Positions 23,909-31,583 of a DNA stretch of 64,000 bases are shown here, piece after piece. The first letter of the stretch is position 1; each line of letters begins with the position of its first letter. The stretch is from positions 51,152 to 115,151 of the forward strand of contig NZ_JAHWFK010000058.1 in the NCBI RefSeq assembly GCF_019710575.1, read 5' to 3'. The position numbers and the translations under genes are program-made. The notes under the pieces are model-generated. The model was given only the letters and a program-made list of their open reading frames with translations. It had not been told where the DNA came from and ran no database searches. The DNA is from Paractinoplanes polyasparticus. GTDB taxonomy: Bacteria > Actinomycetota > Actinomycetes > Mycobacteriales > Micromonosporaceae.

Positions 23909-24454
23909 TCAGGCTCGCAGGCCGCTCAGGGCTATGCCGAGCACCCGGTCGCGCTGGGCGTCATCGACGTACGTGCCCGAGGTCAAGCCCGCGACCAGGC
24001 GCAGCAGGTCGTCGAAGCTGGCGTCGGCGCGCACCTCGCCCGCCTGCTGGGCGCGGGTGAACAGCGGCTCGCCGGCCTCGTACATGGTCGCGCGGCACGA
24101 ACGGAACATCTCGGACTCGCGGTTGAGCGCCTCGATGACCGCTCGCTTCGTGCCGACGTACGAGACGAACTGGTCGAGCCAGGCGGTGAGCGCCTCCCAC
24201 GGCGGTCGGCCGGCGACCTCCTCGGCGACGCGGGCGAGCTGGTTGATCTCCTCGACGTAGACCGCCTCGAACAGATCCTGCCGGGTCGGGAAGTTGCGGT
24301 AGAGCGTCCCGATGCCCACGCCGGCGCGCCGGGCAATGTCTTCGAGCGAGGCCTCGGTGCCGTTCTCGGCGAACGCCTCGCGCGCCGCGACCAGCAGCGC
24401 TTCGAAATTGCGGCGCGCGTCGGCACGCTGCGGACGGCGTAGGGCAACCGCCAT
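23909..24454 (-). CDS. TetR-family regulator, divergent from MFS pump
   Basis: 181-residue repressor with a standard head (residues ~12-60: NFEALLVAAREAFAENGTEA, then LEDIARRAGVGIGTLYRNFP, recognition helix GIGTLYRNF) and a helical ligand domain. A GAGGAG site precedes ATG 24454. It is transcribed divergently from the MFS transporter 63 bp away, the usual layout for a repressor of its own efflux pump. Confidence 0.88.
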   Translation of the reverse strand: MAVALRRPQRADARRNFEALLVAAREAFAENGTEASLEDIARRAGVGIGTLYRNFPTRQDLFEAVYVEEINQLARVAEEVAGRPPWEALTAWLDQFVSYVGTKRAVIEALNRESEMFRSCRATMYEAGEPLFTRAQQAGEVRADASFDDLLRLVAGLTSGTYVDDAQRDRVLGIALSGLRA

Positions 24455-24517
24455 GGAGACGCTCCTCACAAATAACCGGCTTGCCAACCGGAGGCACCCC
24501 TCCACTAATCTGGAGGC
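24455..24517. promoter_or_regulatory. divergent tetR/MFS control region
   Basis: 63-bp gap. It holds a direct repeat of AACCGG, GGAGGCACCCCTCC (an imperfect inverted repeat), and GAGGCATGCCTC, a perfect 12-bp palindrome that spans the MFS start codon (24512-24523). The TetR site is probably among these; I cannot say which. Confidence 0.35.
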
Positions 24518-25957
24518 ATGCCTCGACTTTACCAGCGTTCGCCGCGAACCACCTTCGCGGTCCTGGCCGCCGCCGCGGCGGCCTTCTCGCTCATGCAGTC
24601 GCTGGTCACGCCGGTCCTCCCGACGATCCAGCAGGACCTGCACACCTCCCCCGGCACGGTCACCTGGGTGCTCACCGCGTGGCTGCTCAGCGCGTCGGTC
24701 GCCACCCCGCTGATGGGCCGCATCGCCGACATGACCGGTAAGGACAGGGCGCTGCTGGTCGCGCTGGCCGCGATTGCCGTCGGCTGCCTGCTGGCCGCGG
24801 TCGCCCCCAACGTCGCCGTCCTGATCATCGCCCGGGTCATCCAGGGCCTCGGCGGCGCGATCTTCCCCGTCTCGTTCGGCATCCTGCGCGACGAGTTCCC
24901 GCCCGCGCGGGTCACCTCGGCCATCGGCGTGCTGGCCGCGGTCATCGCCACCGGCGGCGGCCTCGGCATCGTGCTGGCCGGCCCCATCGTCGGCGCGCTG
25001 AACTGGCGCTGGCTGTTCTGGCTGCCGCTGGCCGTCGTCATCGCGGTCGGGCTGCTCGCCTGGCGGCTGGTTCCAGCCTCCCCGGTACGCACCCCCGGCC
25101 GCGTCAACTGGCTGTCGGCCGCCCTGTTGTCGGGCTGGCTGGTCGCGCTGTTGCTGCCGCTGAGCAAGGCCACCGCCTGGGGCTGGGCTTCGGCCCGTAC
25201 GCTCGGCTTCCTCGCCGCCGCGGTCGTGCTGCTGACCGCGTGGCTGCTGACCGAACTCCGGTCGTCCGAGCCCCTGATCGACATGCGTATGATGCGCCTG
25301 CCCGCGGTGTGGACGGCCAACCTGGTCGCCCTGCTCTTCGGGGCCGCGATGTTCGGCGTGTTCGCCTTCCTGCCCCAGCTGATGCAACTCCCCCGCGAGT
25401 CCGGCTTCGGTTTCGGCGCCACGGTCACCGGCGCCGGCCTGCTGATGCTGCCCATGCTGGTCACGATGGCCGTCTTCGGCTCCCTGAGCGGCCCGCTCAC
25501 CCGCTGGGCGAGCAGCAAGGCGCAGCTACTGTGGGGCGCCGCCCTGAGCACGATCGCCACGCTGGCTCTGGCCCTGCGCCACGGTGCCCCGTGGCAGGTG
25601 GCGGTGGCCGGCGGCGTCTTCGGCATCGGCCTCGGCCTGGTCTACTCGTCCCTGGTCAACCTGATCGTGCAGAGCGTCCCCCGGCACCAGACCGGCGTGG
25701 CCAGCGGCATGAACACCAACATCCGCACGATCGGCGCCTCGATCGGCACGGCCGTGGTCAGCTCGATCATCACCAGCCACCCCGGCCCCCAGGGCCTGCC
25801 CGCCGAGTCCGGCTACACCGAGGCGTTCCTCGTGCTGACCGCGGTGGCCGCCGCCGCCTTCCTCGTCGCCCTGCTGGTGCCGGCGGCTCGAGCCTCGCGA
25901 CCCGAGCCCGAGCGAAGCCCCGAGACGCTGCCGGAGCTCTCCCCGGTCGAGGTCTGA
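24518..25957 (+). CDS. MFS drug efflux transporter (DHA2/EmrB-QacA type, 14 TM)
   Basis: 479-residue membrane transporter with about 14 hydrophobic helices. Family marks: LVTPVLPTIQQDLHTSPGTV (helix 1 motif D1-like), LMGRIADMTGKDRAL (motif A between helices 2 and 3) and ARVIQGLGGAIFPVSFGILR (motif B/C region). The length and helix count fit the DHA2 group of proton-driven multidrug antiporters. The tail is charged and Pro/Glu-rich. Controlled probably by the divergent TetR; followed by a strong hairpin terminator. Confidence 0.9.
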   Translation: MPRLYQRSPRTTFAVLAAAAAAFSLMQSLVTPVLPTIQQDLHTSPGTVTWVLTAWLLSASVATPLMGRIADMTGKDRALLVALAAIAVGCLLAAVAPNVAVLIIARVIQGLGGAIFPVSFGILRDEFPPARVTSAIGVLAAVIATGGGLGIVLAGPIVGALNWRWLFWLPLAVVIAVGLLAWRLVPASPVRTPGRVNWLSAALLSGWLVALLLPLSKATAWGWASARTLGFLAAAVVLLTAWLLTELRSSEPLIDMRMMRLPAVWTANLVALLFGAAMFGVFAFLPQLMQLPRESGFGFGATVTGAGLLMLPMLVTMAVFGSLSGPLTRWASSKAQLLWGAALSTIATLALALRHGAPWQVAVAGGVFGIGLGLVYSSLVNLIVQSVPRHQTGVASGMNTNIRTIGASIGTAVVSSIITSHPGPQGLPAESGYTEAFLVLTAVAAAAFLVALLVPAARASRPEPERSPETLPELSPVEV

Positions 25958-25971
25958 CCGCTCGACAACAG

Positions 25972-26007
25972 AAGCGCGCGCTCACCCGTCCGGGAGGGCG
26001 CGCGTTT
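25972..26007 (+). terminator. hairpin terminator after MFS gene
   Basis: A GC-rich inverted repeat (arms 25972-25983 and 26096-26107 counted as 25996-26007) forms a 12-bp stem (10 Watson-Crick pairs plus two G-T wobbles) with a 12-base loop, starting 15 bp after the MFS stop and ending in TTT. It separates the efflux pump from the next locus. Confidence 0.7.
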
Positions 26008-26043
26008 CGATGTCCAGTTGTACGCACGTGCCAACGAAGTTAC

Positions 26044-26088
26044 AAGCGACTAGAGTGCAGGCGACTAGTAAGCAAGCGACTAGGCGCG
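26044..26088 (+). repeat. three 15-bp tandem repeats (core GCGACTAG)
   Basis: GCGACTAG occurs at 26046-26053, 26061-26068 and 26076-26083, exactly 15 bp apart. The units read AAGCGACTAGAGTGC, AGGCGACTAGTAAGC and AAGCGACTAGGCGCG. They end 6 bp before the predicted structured RNA and look like an iterated operator or the 5' part of that RNA. Confidence 0.6.
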
Positions 26089-26094
26089 AGGATC

Positions 26095-26229
26095 TCGGAC
26101 GATGCGATCGAACAAGGAGGGCAGCCCGGCCCCCACACGCTCAAAGCCTTGCTGGACAACGACTCAGCAAGAAATAGCTATGCCCCGGGCCGCATGCAAG
26201 CAGAGGCGGATCCCGGGGCGCACGTCCGA
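26095..26229 (+). ncRNA. predicted multi-hairpin RNA upstream of the Abi-like gene
   Basis: By hand pairing, this stretch forms a closed multibranch structure. P1: TCGGACG (26095-26101) pairs with CGTCCGA (26223-26229). Hairpin A: GGaGGGC (26116-26122) with GCCCCC (26129-26134), one bulged A. Hairpin B: CTTGCTG (26148-26154) with CAGCAAG (26165-26171), 10-base loop. Hairpin C: GCCCCGGGCCGC (26182-26193) with GCGG-at-CCCGGGGC (26206-26219), 12 pairs with a 2-base bulge. It ends 47 bp before the start of the Abi-like gene. Small structured RNAs are known upstream of AbiF-type genes, so I infer a partner RNA, either an antitoxin or a regulator. Not verified by covariation. Confidence 0.5.
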
Positions 26230-26276
26230 AAGGTTAGCACAGCGATGGCCAGTTCTGAACCTCCCGGAGGAAGCAC

Positions 26277-26957
26277 GTGCCCGCACCTGAGCTCAACGCC
26301 GAGTGGATCAAGAGGTCTCTCTCCCTGCCGCGATTCGAGCCATATGTTCGAACATGCGAGGGCGACGAGACGGCAGCGGTGCACCTCTACGGGTGGAACG
26401 TCGACGTCTCGGCTGCCTTCTACTCGGCGCTCCACTGCCTGGAGATCGTCCTGCGCAATGCCCTTCACGACGAGCTGAAATTCCACTATGCGCGATCCAA
26501 CTGGTGGACGACCGCCCAGCCTGCCGGCGAAGGCGCCAACCTGATCACCGATGCCTACCGGCGGCTCAACCGGACCCTTGGCCGCGTCCCCAAATCGGAT
26601 GACGTCGTGGCGGCGATGCCGTTCGGCTTTTGGGTCTCGCTGGTGAGCCGCAGCAACGAATCGGCCATGTGGCGGCCCGCCCTCTATCGCGCCTTCCGTC
26701 CCGGCTACCGCAGGTCACGCCGCGAGATGCACTTCCACCTCAACAGTCTCCGGCTGTTCCGCAATCGCATCATGCATCACGAGCCGATTCACACACGTCA
26801 CCTCGAGGCGGACCGCAACCGCATCTACGAGGTCGCGGAATACCTCGCGCCCGGCGCCGCCGCCATGCTGGGCCGCGGGAACACGCTTGCCGAGGCCCTG
26901 GGCCGCCGACCCCTGTCTCCGAACGGAAAGCGGTGGCACAAGCCGGGCCGCGGCTGA
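26277..26957 (+). CDS. Abi-like HEPN-domain protein (Abi_2/AbiF-AbiD type)
   Basis: 226-residue all-helical protein. The family pattern is clear: YGWNVDVSAAFYSALHCLEI then VLRNALHDEL in the N-half, FGFWVSLVSR in the middle, and near the end LFRNRIMHHEPIH. R162-N163-x4-H168 is the RN-x4-H motif of HEPN ribonucleases. Relatives (AbiF/AbiD) abort phage infection or act as RNA-linked toxins; cleavage of tRNA or other RNA is the expected activity. GTG 26277 has GGAGG six bases upstream. It is a single gene with no protein antitoxin beside it; instead a predicted structured RNA lies directly upstream. Function in defence is inferred from family, not shown. Confidence 0.82.
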   Translation: MPAPELNAEWIKRSLSLPRFEPYVRTCEGDETAAVHLYGWNVDVSAAFYSALHCLEIVLRNALHDELKFHYARSNWWTTAQPAGEGANLITDAYRRLNRTLGRVPKSDDVVAAMPFGFWVSLVSRSNESAMWRPALYRAFRPGYRRSRREMHFHLNSLRLFRNRIMHHEPIHTRHLEADRNRIYEVAEYLAPGAAAMLGRGNTLAEALGRRPLSPNGKRWHKPGRG

Positions 26958-27005
26958 GAACGGCTCATTTGTGGACACGGGGCTGCGGCCCTCGTGAAGC
27001 GGACT

Positions 27006-27878
27006 TCAGACGGCGATGTGGGCGAGCAGGTTGTCGACGATCCGGTCGAAATCGGCGATCAGGGAGAGATGGCCCTCGTCGGGGCTCAGGTGCACCTCGG
27101 CCCCGGGCACGTGGTGGGCCAGCCAGTGGCCGTGGGTGGGCGGGACCATGCGGTCCTGTTCGCCCTGCCAGACCGCGATCGGCACCCGGATGTCGGCCAG
27201 GGTGAAACCCCAGTCGGCCAGGAAGGCCAGGTCGTCCTCGCGCCAGCCGGCGATGCCGGCCGAGACGGCGTAGCGGGTCGACTCGGCCAGGTAGTCGGCC
27301 AGGCCGCCGGTCAGGGCGCGCTTGTCCACCTCGGACAGCAGGTCGCCGAAGGCCGCGACCACGTCGTCGGCGGTGACTCGGGACAAATCGCCGGCCATGC
27401 CGGTGAGGAATTTGTCGAGGGGCTGGACGCCGGCCGCCGCGGCCTGGAACTCGGCGATGTTCTCGTCGCCCATGCCGGCCAGCCAGTCGAGGCCCTTGGC
27501 GTCGTAGGGCGCCACACCGGCGACGGTCGCGGCGCCGACGCAGCGGCCGGGCAGCAGGGCCGCGCAGGCCAGGGCGTGGGGGCCGCCGCCGGACCAGCCG
27601 ACGGTCACGAAGTGGGCCGCCCCGAGGCTGTCGAGCAGGGCCGCCGTGTCGGCGGCGACGTCGGCCACGCGCCGTCCGGGGTGGGGGCTGGAGCCGCCGT
27701 AGCCGGGGCGGCTGGCCTCGACGAGGCGCAGGCCGTGCCGCTGGGCGGACTCGAAGAGCGGGCCGTAGCGGACAGCGCCGGACGGGGTGCCGTGATGCAG
27801 CACCAGCGGCAGGCCGCCGGGCGGGCCTTCGATGAGGTATTCGAGCGTACGGCCGTCGGGCAGGACGATGCGTTCCAC
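27006..27878 (-). CDS. alpha/beta hydrolase
   Basis: 290-residue serine hydrolase-like protein: LEYLIEGPPGGLPLVLHHGT (oxyanion strand), nucleophile elbow VGWSGGGPHALACA, acid in QGEQDRMVP and catalytic His in SPDEGHLSL, all in the right order. The lid segment is helical. Substrate unknown (ester, lactone or epoxide are possible). I start at GTG 27878, which has TACATT (a -10-type element) 7 bases upstream and no ribosome site, so it seems leaderless. An open frame extends upstream but its residues are basic and unlike the family. Confidence 0.82.
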   Translation of the reverse strand: MERIVLPDGRTLEYLIEGPPGGLPLVLHHGTPSGAVRYGPLFESAQRHGLRLVEASRPGYGGSSPHPGRRVADVAADTAALLDSLGAAHFVTVGWSGGGPHALACAALLPGRCVGAATVAGVAPYDAKGLDWLAGMGDENIAEFQAAAAGVQPLDKFLTGMAGDLSRVTADDVVAAFGDLLSEVDKRALTGGLADYLAESTRYAVSAGIAGWREDDLAFLADWGFTLADIRVPIAVWQGEQDRMVPPTHGHWLAHHVPGAEVHLSPDEGHLSLIADFDRIVDNLLAHIAV

Positions 27879-27981
27879 GCCGACGAATGTACGCAAGCGA
27901 CGCGCGCGCCGCTGGCGGAACGCCAGGGCCGACCCGAAGGGGCCCGCGTGGACGGACGCGGGCCCCTCGTTCACAGCAGGG

Positions 27982-30900
27982 TCAATTACGGATGATGGTG
28001 AAGGTGGAGGTCGGGTTCTCGATGTCCCGGTAGTTGTTGCTCATCTGCAGGTTGGTGAAGGTCGCCGAGCCGACCGCGGGGCCCTGGCCGGCCTCGGGCA
28101 TCGGGTTGGCCCAGATGCCGTAGCCGGACTTGGCGTCGTAGGCGTCACCGCTGCGCTGAGCACCGGTGATCGTGACGTTCGTGAAGATGGTGTCCTTCAC
28201 GATGTTCTGCGGCTGCCCGCCCACGTAGTTGGTCTGGAACATGATTCCGGAGTAGGTCGGGTCGATGATGTCGACGTTCGAGACCCGGATGCCCTGGAAG
28301 ACCTTCGACGCGCTGAACACCCAGATGGCCGGGAAGACCTGTGCGCCCCAGAAGTGGCCACCGGCCCGGACGATCGAGATGTTGTCGAAGACCGTCGGGG
28401 GGTTGGCGCCGAACCCGTTCATCGGGTAGCCGAAGTCCAGCGAGCTGATCGTGATGCCCGAGTAGACCAGGGTGTCCGCGATGTAGATGTTCTTGAACGT
28501 GTTGGCGTAGCCGCCGTAGACCGCGAGGCCCGCGGCCCGCCAGGTCAGGATCGACGTGAGGTTGGAGTAGACGTTGTTGATCTCGTCCGATCCGCCCGCG
28601 TCGATCGCCGAGAACAGCGCGAAGCTGTCGTCGCCGGTTGCCCGGGCCTCGTTGTTGTCGACCAGGTTGCCGGTGCTGCCGTTGGTCATGTTGACGCCGT
28701 CGGCGAACGTGTTCCGGATCCGGCTGTTCTTGATCACCATGTTGTCGGTGTTGGCGCCCCAGTAGAGGCACACCACGTGCTCGGTCCAGATGTTGTCGAT
28801 GGTGATGTTGGCCGTGTTGGCGAAGTCGAAGACCTTGCCGGGGCCGTCGATGCGGATCGTGTAGTTGCCGAAGAACGCGAAGTCGGCGAACGTCGACCCG
28901 TTGGCGGTGCTGTCGGCCCGGAAGCCCGCGTCCGTCTCGGTCTGCGTCGACGGCGTGTAGAAGCGGGTGTACCAGGGGCCCGCCCCGACCACGCGGATCG
29001 ACTTGCCGTACACCTGGAACTTGTTCGACGTCTGGTAGTCACCGGCCGGCAGGTACACGCCGAGCTTGGTCGTGTCCTGGCGAGCGGTGTCCAGCGCGTT
29101 CTGCACCGCCTGCTGGTCGAAGCCGGTCGGCACGACGTAGCGGGCCGAGTCCGGGTTGGCCTTGGGCGCGACCTGCTCCAGGTTGATGAAGTCGATCGCG
29201 ATGCTGCCCGAGTTGACCCCGTCCTTCTGCAGCTTGATCGTGCTGCCGGCCGGGAACGAACCGTTGAGCAGGATGTTCGCCTCGTCGTAGATGTGCCTCG
29301 GTCCGGTGCCCGAGTTCTGCGGCGCGGTCTCGTTGCCGTAGAGCCAGGCGTACTTCGAGGTGAGCGGCAGCGTCTTGTTGAGCGTGCCGTTGACGTAGAC
29401 GTTGATCGAGCTGTTCGTGCCGTCCGGGATCGAGAACCGCGCGACCACGGTGTTCGTCGCGGCCCGGGTGGTCCACTGCACGTACGCCCCGGTCTGGTTG
29501 AGCGTCACGGCCCGCCGCCCGGAGGCTTCGCCGGCCAGGTCGCCGACCGTCCGGTTGGGCCCGACGACAGCCGCGCCGCCGCCGGTCTGGCCGTCCTCGG
29601 CCTCGTACATGTCGTAGGGCATGTTGGCGCCGCGGCCGACGAAGAAGGGCTTCTCGCTGGTGTTGTTGGCCTGCTTCACGGGCAGCTCGTTGGCGTCGTT
29701 GGCCACCACCGTGCGTACGGTGTAACGCCCGTTGGCCGCCGTCCACGTGCCCAGGTTGATGGCCGGCGACGACGCGCCCGCCGCGAGCGTGCCGGTCCAC
29801 GAACCGGTCAGCGTGCGCACCACCGACGAGCCGTTGAGCACGGTGAGGGTGATGCCGTGGGCGCCACCGGCCGAGGCCGCCGAGCCCTGGTTCTTCAGGG
29901 TGACCGAGAAGGTGACCGTCTGGCCCGCCGCCGGGGTGCCCGGCGACCAGCTGACCACCGACGCGACCAGGTCGGAGCTGCTGACCGGGGTCACAACCAG
30001 GTTCGTGGGACTGGTGTACGAGTTGTTGGCCTCGTTCGACTCGATGACCGTGTTCGACTCGTCGACCTTGGCCACGACCTGGTACGAACCGGCGTCGCGA
30101 GCACCGATGGTGGCCGAGACGGTCGCCTGGGCGCCCGCCGCGAGGGCACCGACGGTGGCCGTGCCGACCTTCGTCGTACCCAGATAGAAGTTGACGTTGG
30201 AAGCGGCACTGCCGACGCCGCCCGCGTTGCGCACGGTGGCCGACAGGGTGACCGCGTCGGTCTCGACCGGGGAAGCCGGCGAGGTGGCGGTGGCGGTGAT
30301 CGTCAGGTCGGGGTTGGGCGCCGCGACGCCGATGACCTGCAGTTCGGCGACCTGACCGCTCGGTGCGCCCGAGTTGGCGGTGAACGACAGCCGCAGGTCA
30401 GCCGTGGTCGCGCTGACCGGGATGGTCACGGTGTTGCCCGCGGCCGGGTTGAAGCTGTACGAGGCTGCGCCCGTGATTGTCGTGAAGGTGCTCGCGCTCT
30501 GCTCGCGTCCCTGGATCGAGAACGTCTGCTGGCGGGCGCCCCACGAGCTGTCCGGGTTGAGCTTGACCACGACCGACGACACCGACGCGTTCGAGCCGAG
30601 CTTGACGGTCAGCGTCGCCGGTTGACCGCCGCCCTCCCAGTAGGTGGCGGTGTTGTTGTCGTTGGCGTTGGCAGCCACGAACGTGTGCACAGTGGACGAA
30701 GCCTCGATCGGCTTGCCCTGGGCCAGGTTGGTGCCCGGACCCGAGGTGCCGTTGCGGGTGACCGTGGTGCTCAGCGCCGACGTGTTGCCGGCGGCGTCCT
30801 TGGCCCGCACCTGGTACGAGACGGTGGCACTGGCCGGCTGCGAGTCGGTGTAGGTGAGCACGTTGCCGGCCACGCTGGTGCGCAGCACGCCGTTGGCGTA

Positions 30901-31539
30901 GACGTCGTAGCCGGTGACGCCGACGTTGTCGCTCGACGCCGACCAGGTCAGCCGGATCTGGTCGGTGCCGGGCTGGGTGAAGGCGAGATTGCCGGGCACG
31001 CTGGGCGCCTGGGTGTCGCCGCCCGAGACGGGGCCGTAGACCTCGACCTCGGACAGCTGCGCGGCAGGCCACCCGGTGTTGCCGGTGACGGTGACCCGCA
31101 CGAAGCGAGCCGCGGCCGCGGTGAAGTCGATGGTCACCGTGTTGCCACTGGCCGGGTTGAAGGCGTAGCCGGCACTGGCCTTGAGGGTCGAGAAGGACGA
31201 GCCGTCGGTGCTGCCCTGGATGGACAGCGTCTGCGTCCGCGTGGCCCACGCGGTGGCCGGGGGCAGCTTGAGGACGACCTGGTTGACCTGGGTGGCGGTG
31301 CCCAGGTCGGCCTGGACCCACTGGGGGAACGCGTTGTTGTTGCTCTCCCAGTAGCTGCTGGCGTTGCCGTCACCGGCGTTGCCGGCGCCGTAGACGTCGT
31401 TGAAGCTGCTGGCACTGAAGGTCTTGCCGGCGGCCAGGTTGGGGCCGGCCGCGTTGGCGGGTGAAGGGGCGACGAGGACGGTGGCCACGATGCCGGCCGC
31501 GGCGAACACGGCGAGCAGTCGTCTTCTCAATCTGGACAT
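27982..31539 (-). CDS. secreted multidomain alpha-1,3-glucanase (GH87, mutanase/mycodextranase type)
   Basis: About 1185 residues. Signal peptide (LLAVFAAAGIVATVLVAPSP then ANA). Order by inspection: discoidin/F5-8C module (~30-165, NLAAGKTFSASS), FN3 (~175-260, NVGVTGYDVYANGVLR), second discoidin-like module (~265-395), two CARDB-like domains (~400-620, SNEANNSY, KQANNTSE), a CBM35/6-like module (~625-770, YEAEDGQTGGGAAVV), then a right-handed beta-helix catalytic domain (~775-1185). The three aspartates match GH87: Asp947 (ADGVN), Asp970 and Asp971 (ATGDDS), spacing 23/24. It hydrolyses alpha-1,3-glucan such as that of fungal walls, outside the cell. GTG 31551 is an alternative start. Confidence 0.88.
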   Translation of the reverse strand: MSRLRRRLLAVFAAAGIVATVLVAPSPANAAGPNLAAGKTFSASSFNDVYGAGNAGDGNASSYWESNNNAFPQWVQADLGTATQVNQVVLKLPPATAWATRTQTLSIQGSTDGSSFSTLKASAGYAFNPASGNTVTIDFTAAAARFVRVTVTGNTGWPAAQLSEVEVYGPVSGGDTQAPSVPGNLAFTQPGTDQIRLTWSASSDNVGVTGYDVYANGVLRTSVAGNVLTYTDSQPASATVSYQVRAKDAAGNTSALSTTVTRNGTSGPGTNLAQGKPIEASSTVHTFVAANANDNNTATYWEGGGQPATLTVKLGSNASVSSVVVKLNPDSSWGARQQTFSIQGREQSASTFTTITGAASYSFNPAAGNTVTIPVSATTADLRLSFTANSGAPSGQVAELQVIGVAAPNPDLTITATATSPASPVETDAVTLSATVRNAGGVGSAASNVNFYLGTTKVGTATVGALAAGAQATVSATIGARDAGSYQVVAKVDESNTVIESNEANNSYTSPTNLVVTPVSSSDLVASVVSWSPGTPAAGQTVTFSVTLKNQGSAASAGGAHGITLTVLNGSSVVRTLTGSWTGTLAAGASSPAINLGTWTAANGRYTVRTVVANDANELPVKQANNTSEKPFFVGRGANMPYDMYEAEDGQTGGGAAVVGPNRTVGDLAGEASGRRAVTLNQTGAYVQWTTRAATNTVVARFSIPDGTNSSINVYVNGTLNKTLPLTSKYAWLYGNETAPQNSGTGPRHIYDEANILLNGSFPAGSTIKLQKDGVNSGSIAIDFINLEQVAPKANPDSARYVVPTGFDQQAVQNALDTARQDTTKLGVYLPAGDYQTSNKFQVYGKSIRVVGAGPWYTRFYTPSTQTETDAGFRADSTANGSTFADFAFFGNYTIRIDGPGKVFDFANTANITIDNIWTEHVVCLYWGANTDNMVIKNSRIRNTFADGVNMTNGSTGNLVDNNEARATGDDSFALFSAIDAGGSDEINNVYSNLTSILTWRAAGLAVYGGYANTFKNIYIADTLVYSGITISSLDFGYPMNGFGANPPTVFDNISIVRAGGHFWGAQVFPAIWVFSASKVFQGIRVSNVDIIDPTYSGIMFQTNYVGGQPQNIVKDTIFTNVTITGAQRSGDAYDAKSGYGIWANPMPEAGQGPAVGSATFTNLQMSNNYRDIENPTSTFTIIRN

Positions 31540-31583
31540 GCGGGGGCGCACCTTTCTTCGAGGAGAGGCAGAGCGGGACGGGC

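Noticed and set aside
25958..26957. A larger defence island around the Abi-like gene
   Set aside because: Neighbours are an efflux pump and an alpha/beta hydrolase; no restriction, nuclease, integrase or other defence gene is nearby.
27832..31464. A 1210-codon open frame antisense to the large GH87 gene
   Set aside because: Its residues are Gly/Val/Arg/Asp-rich without folds or motifs, and the opposite strand encodes a clean multidomain enzyme. Long antisense frames are expected at this GC content.
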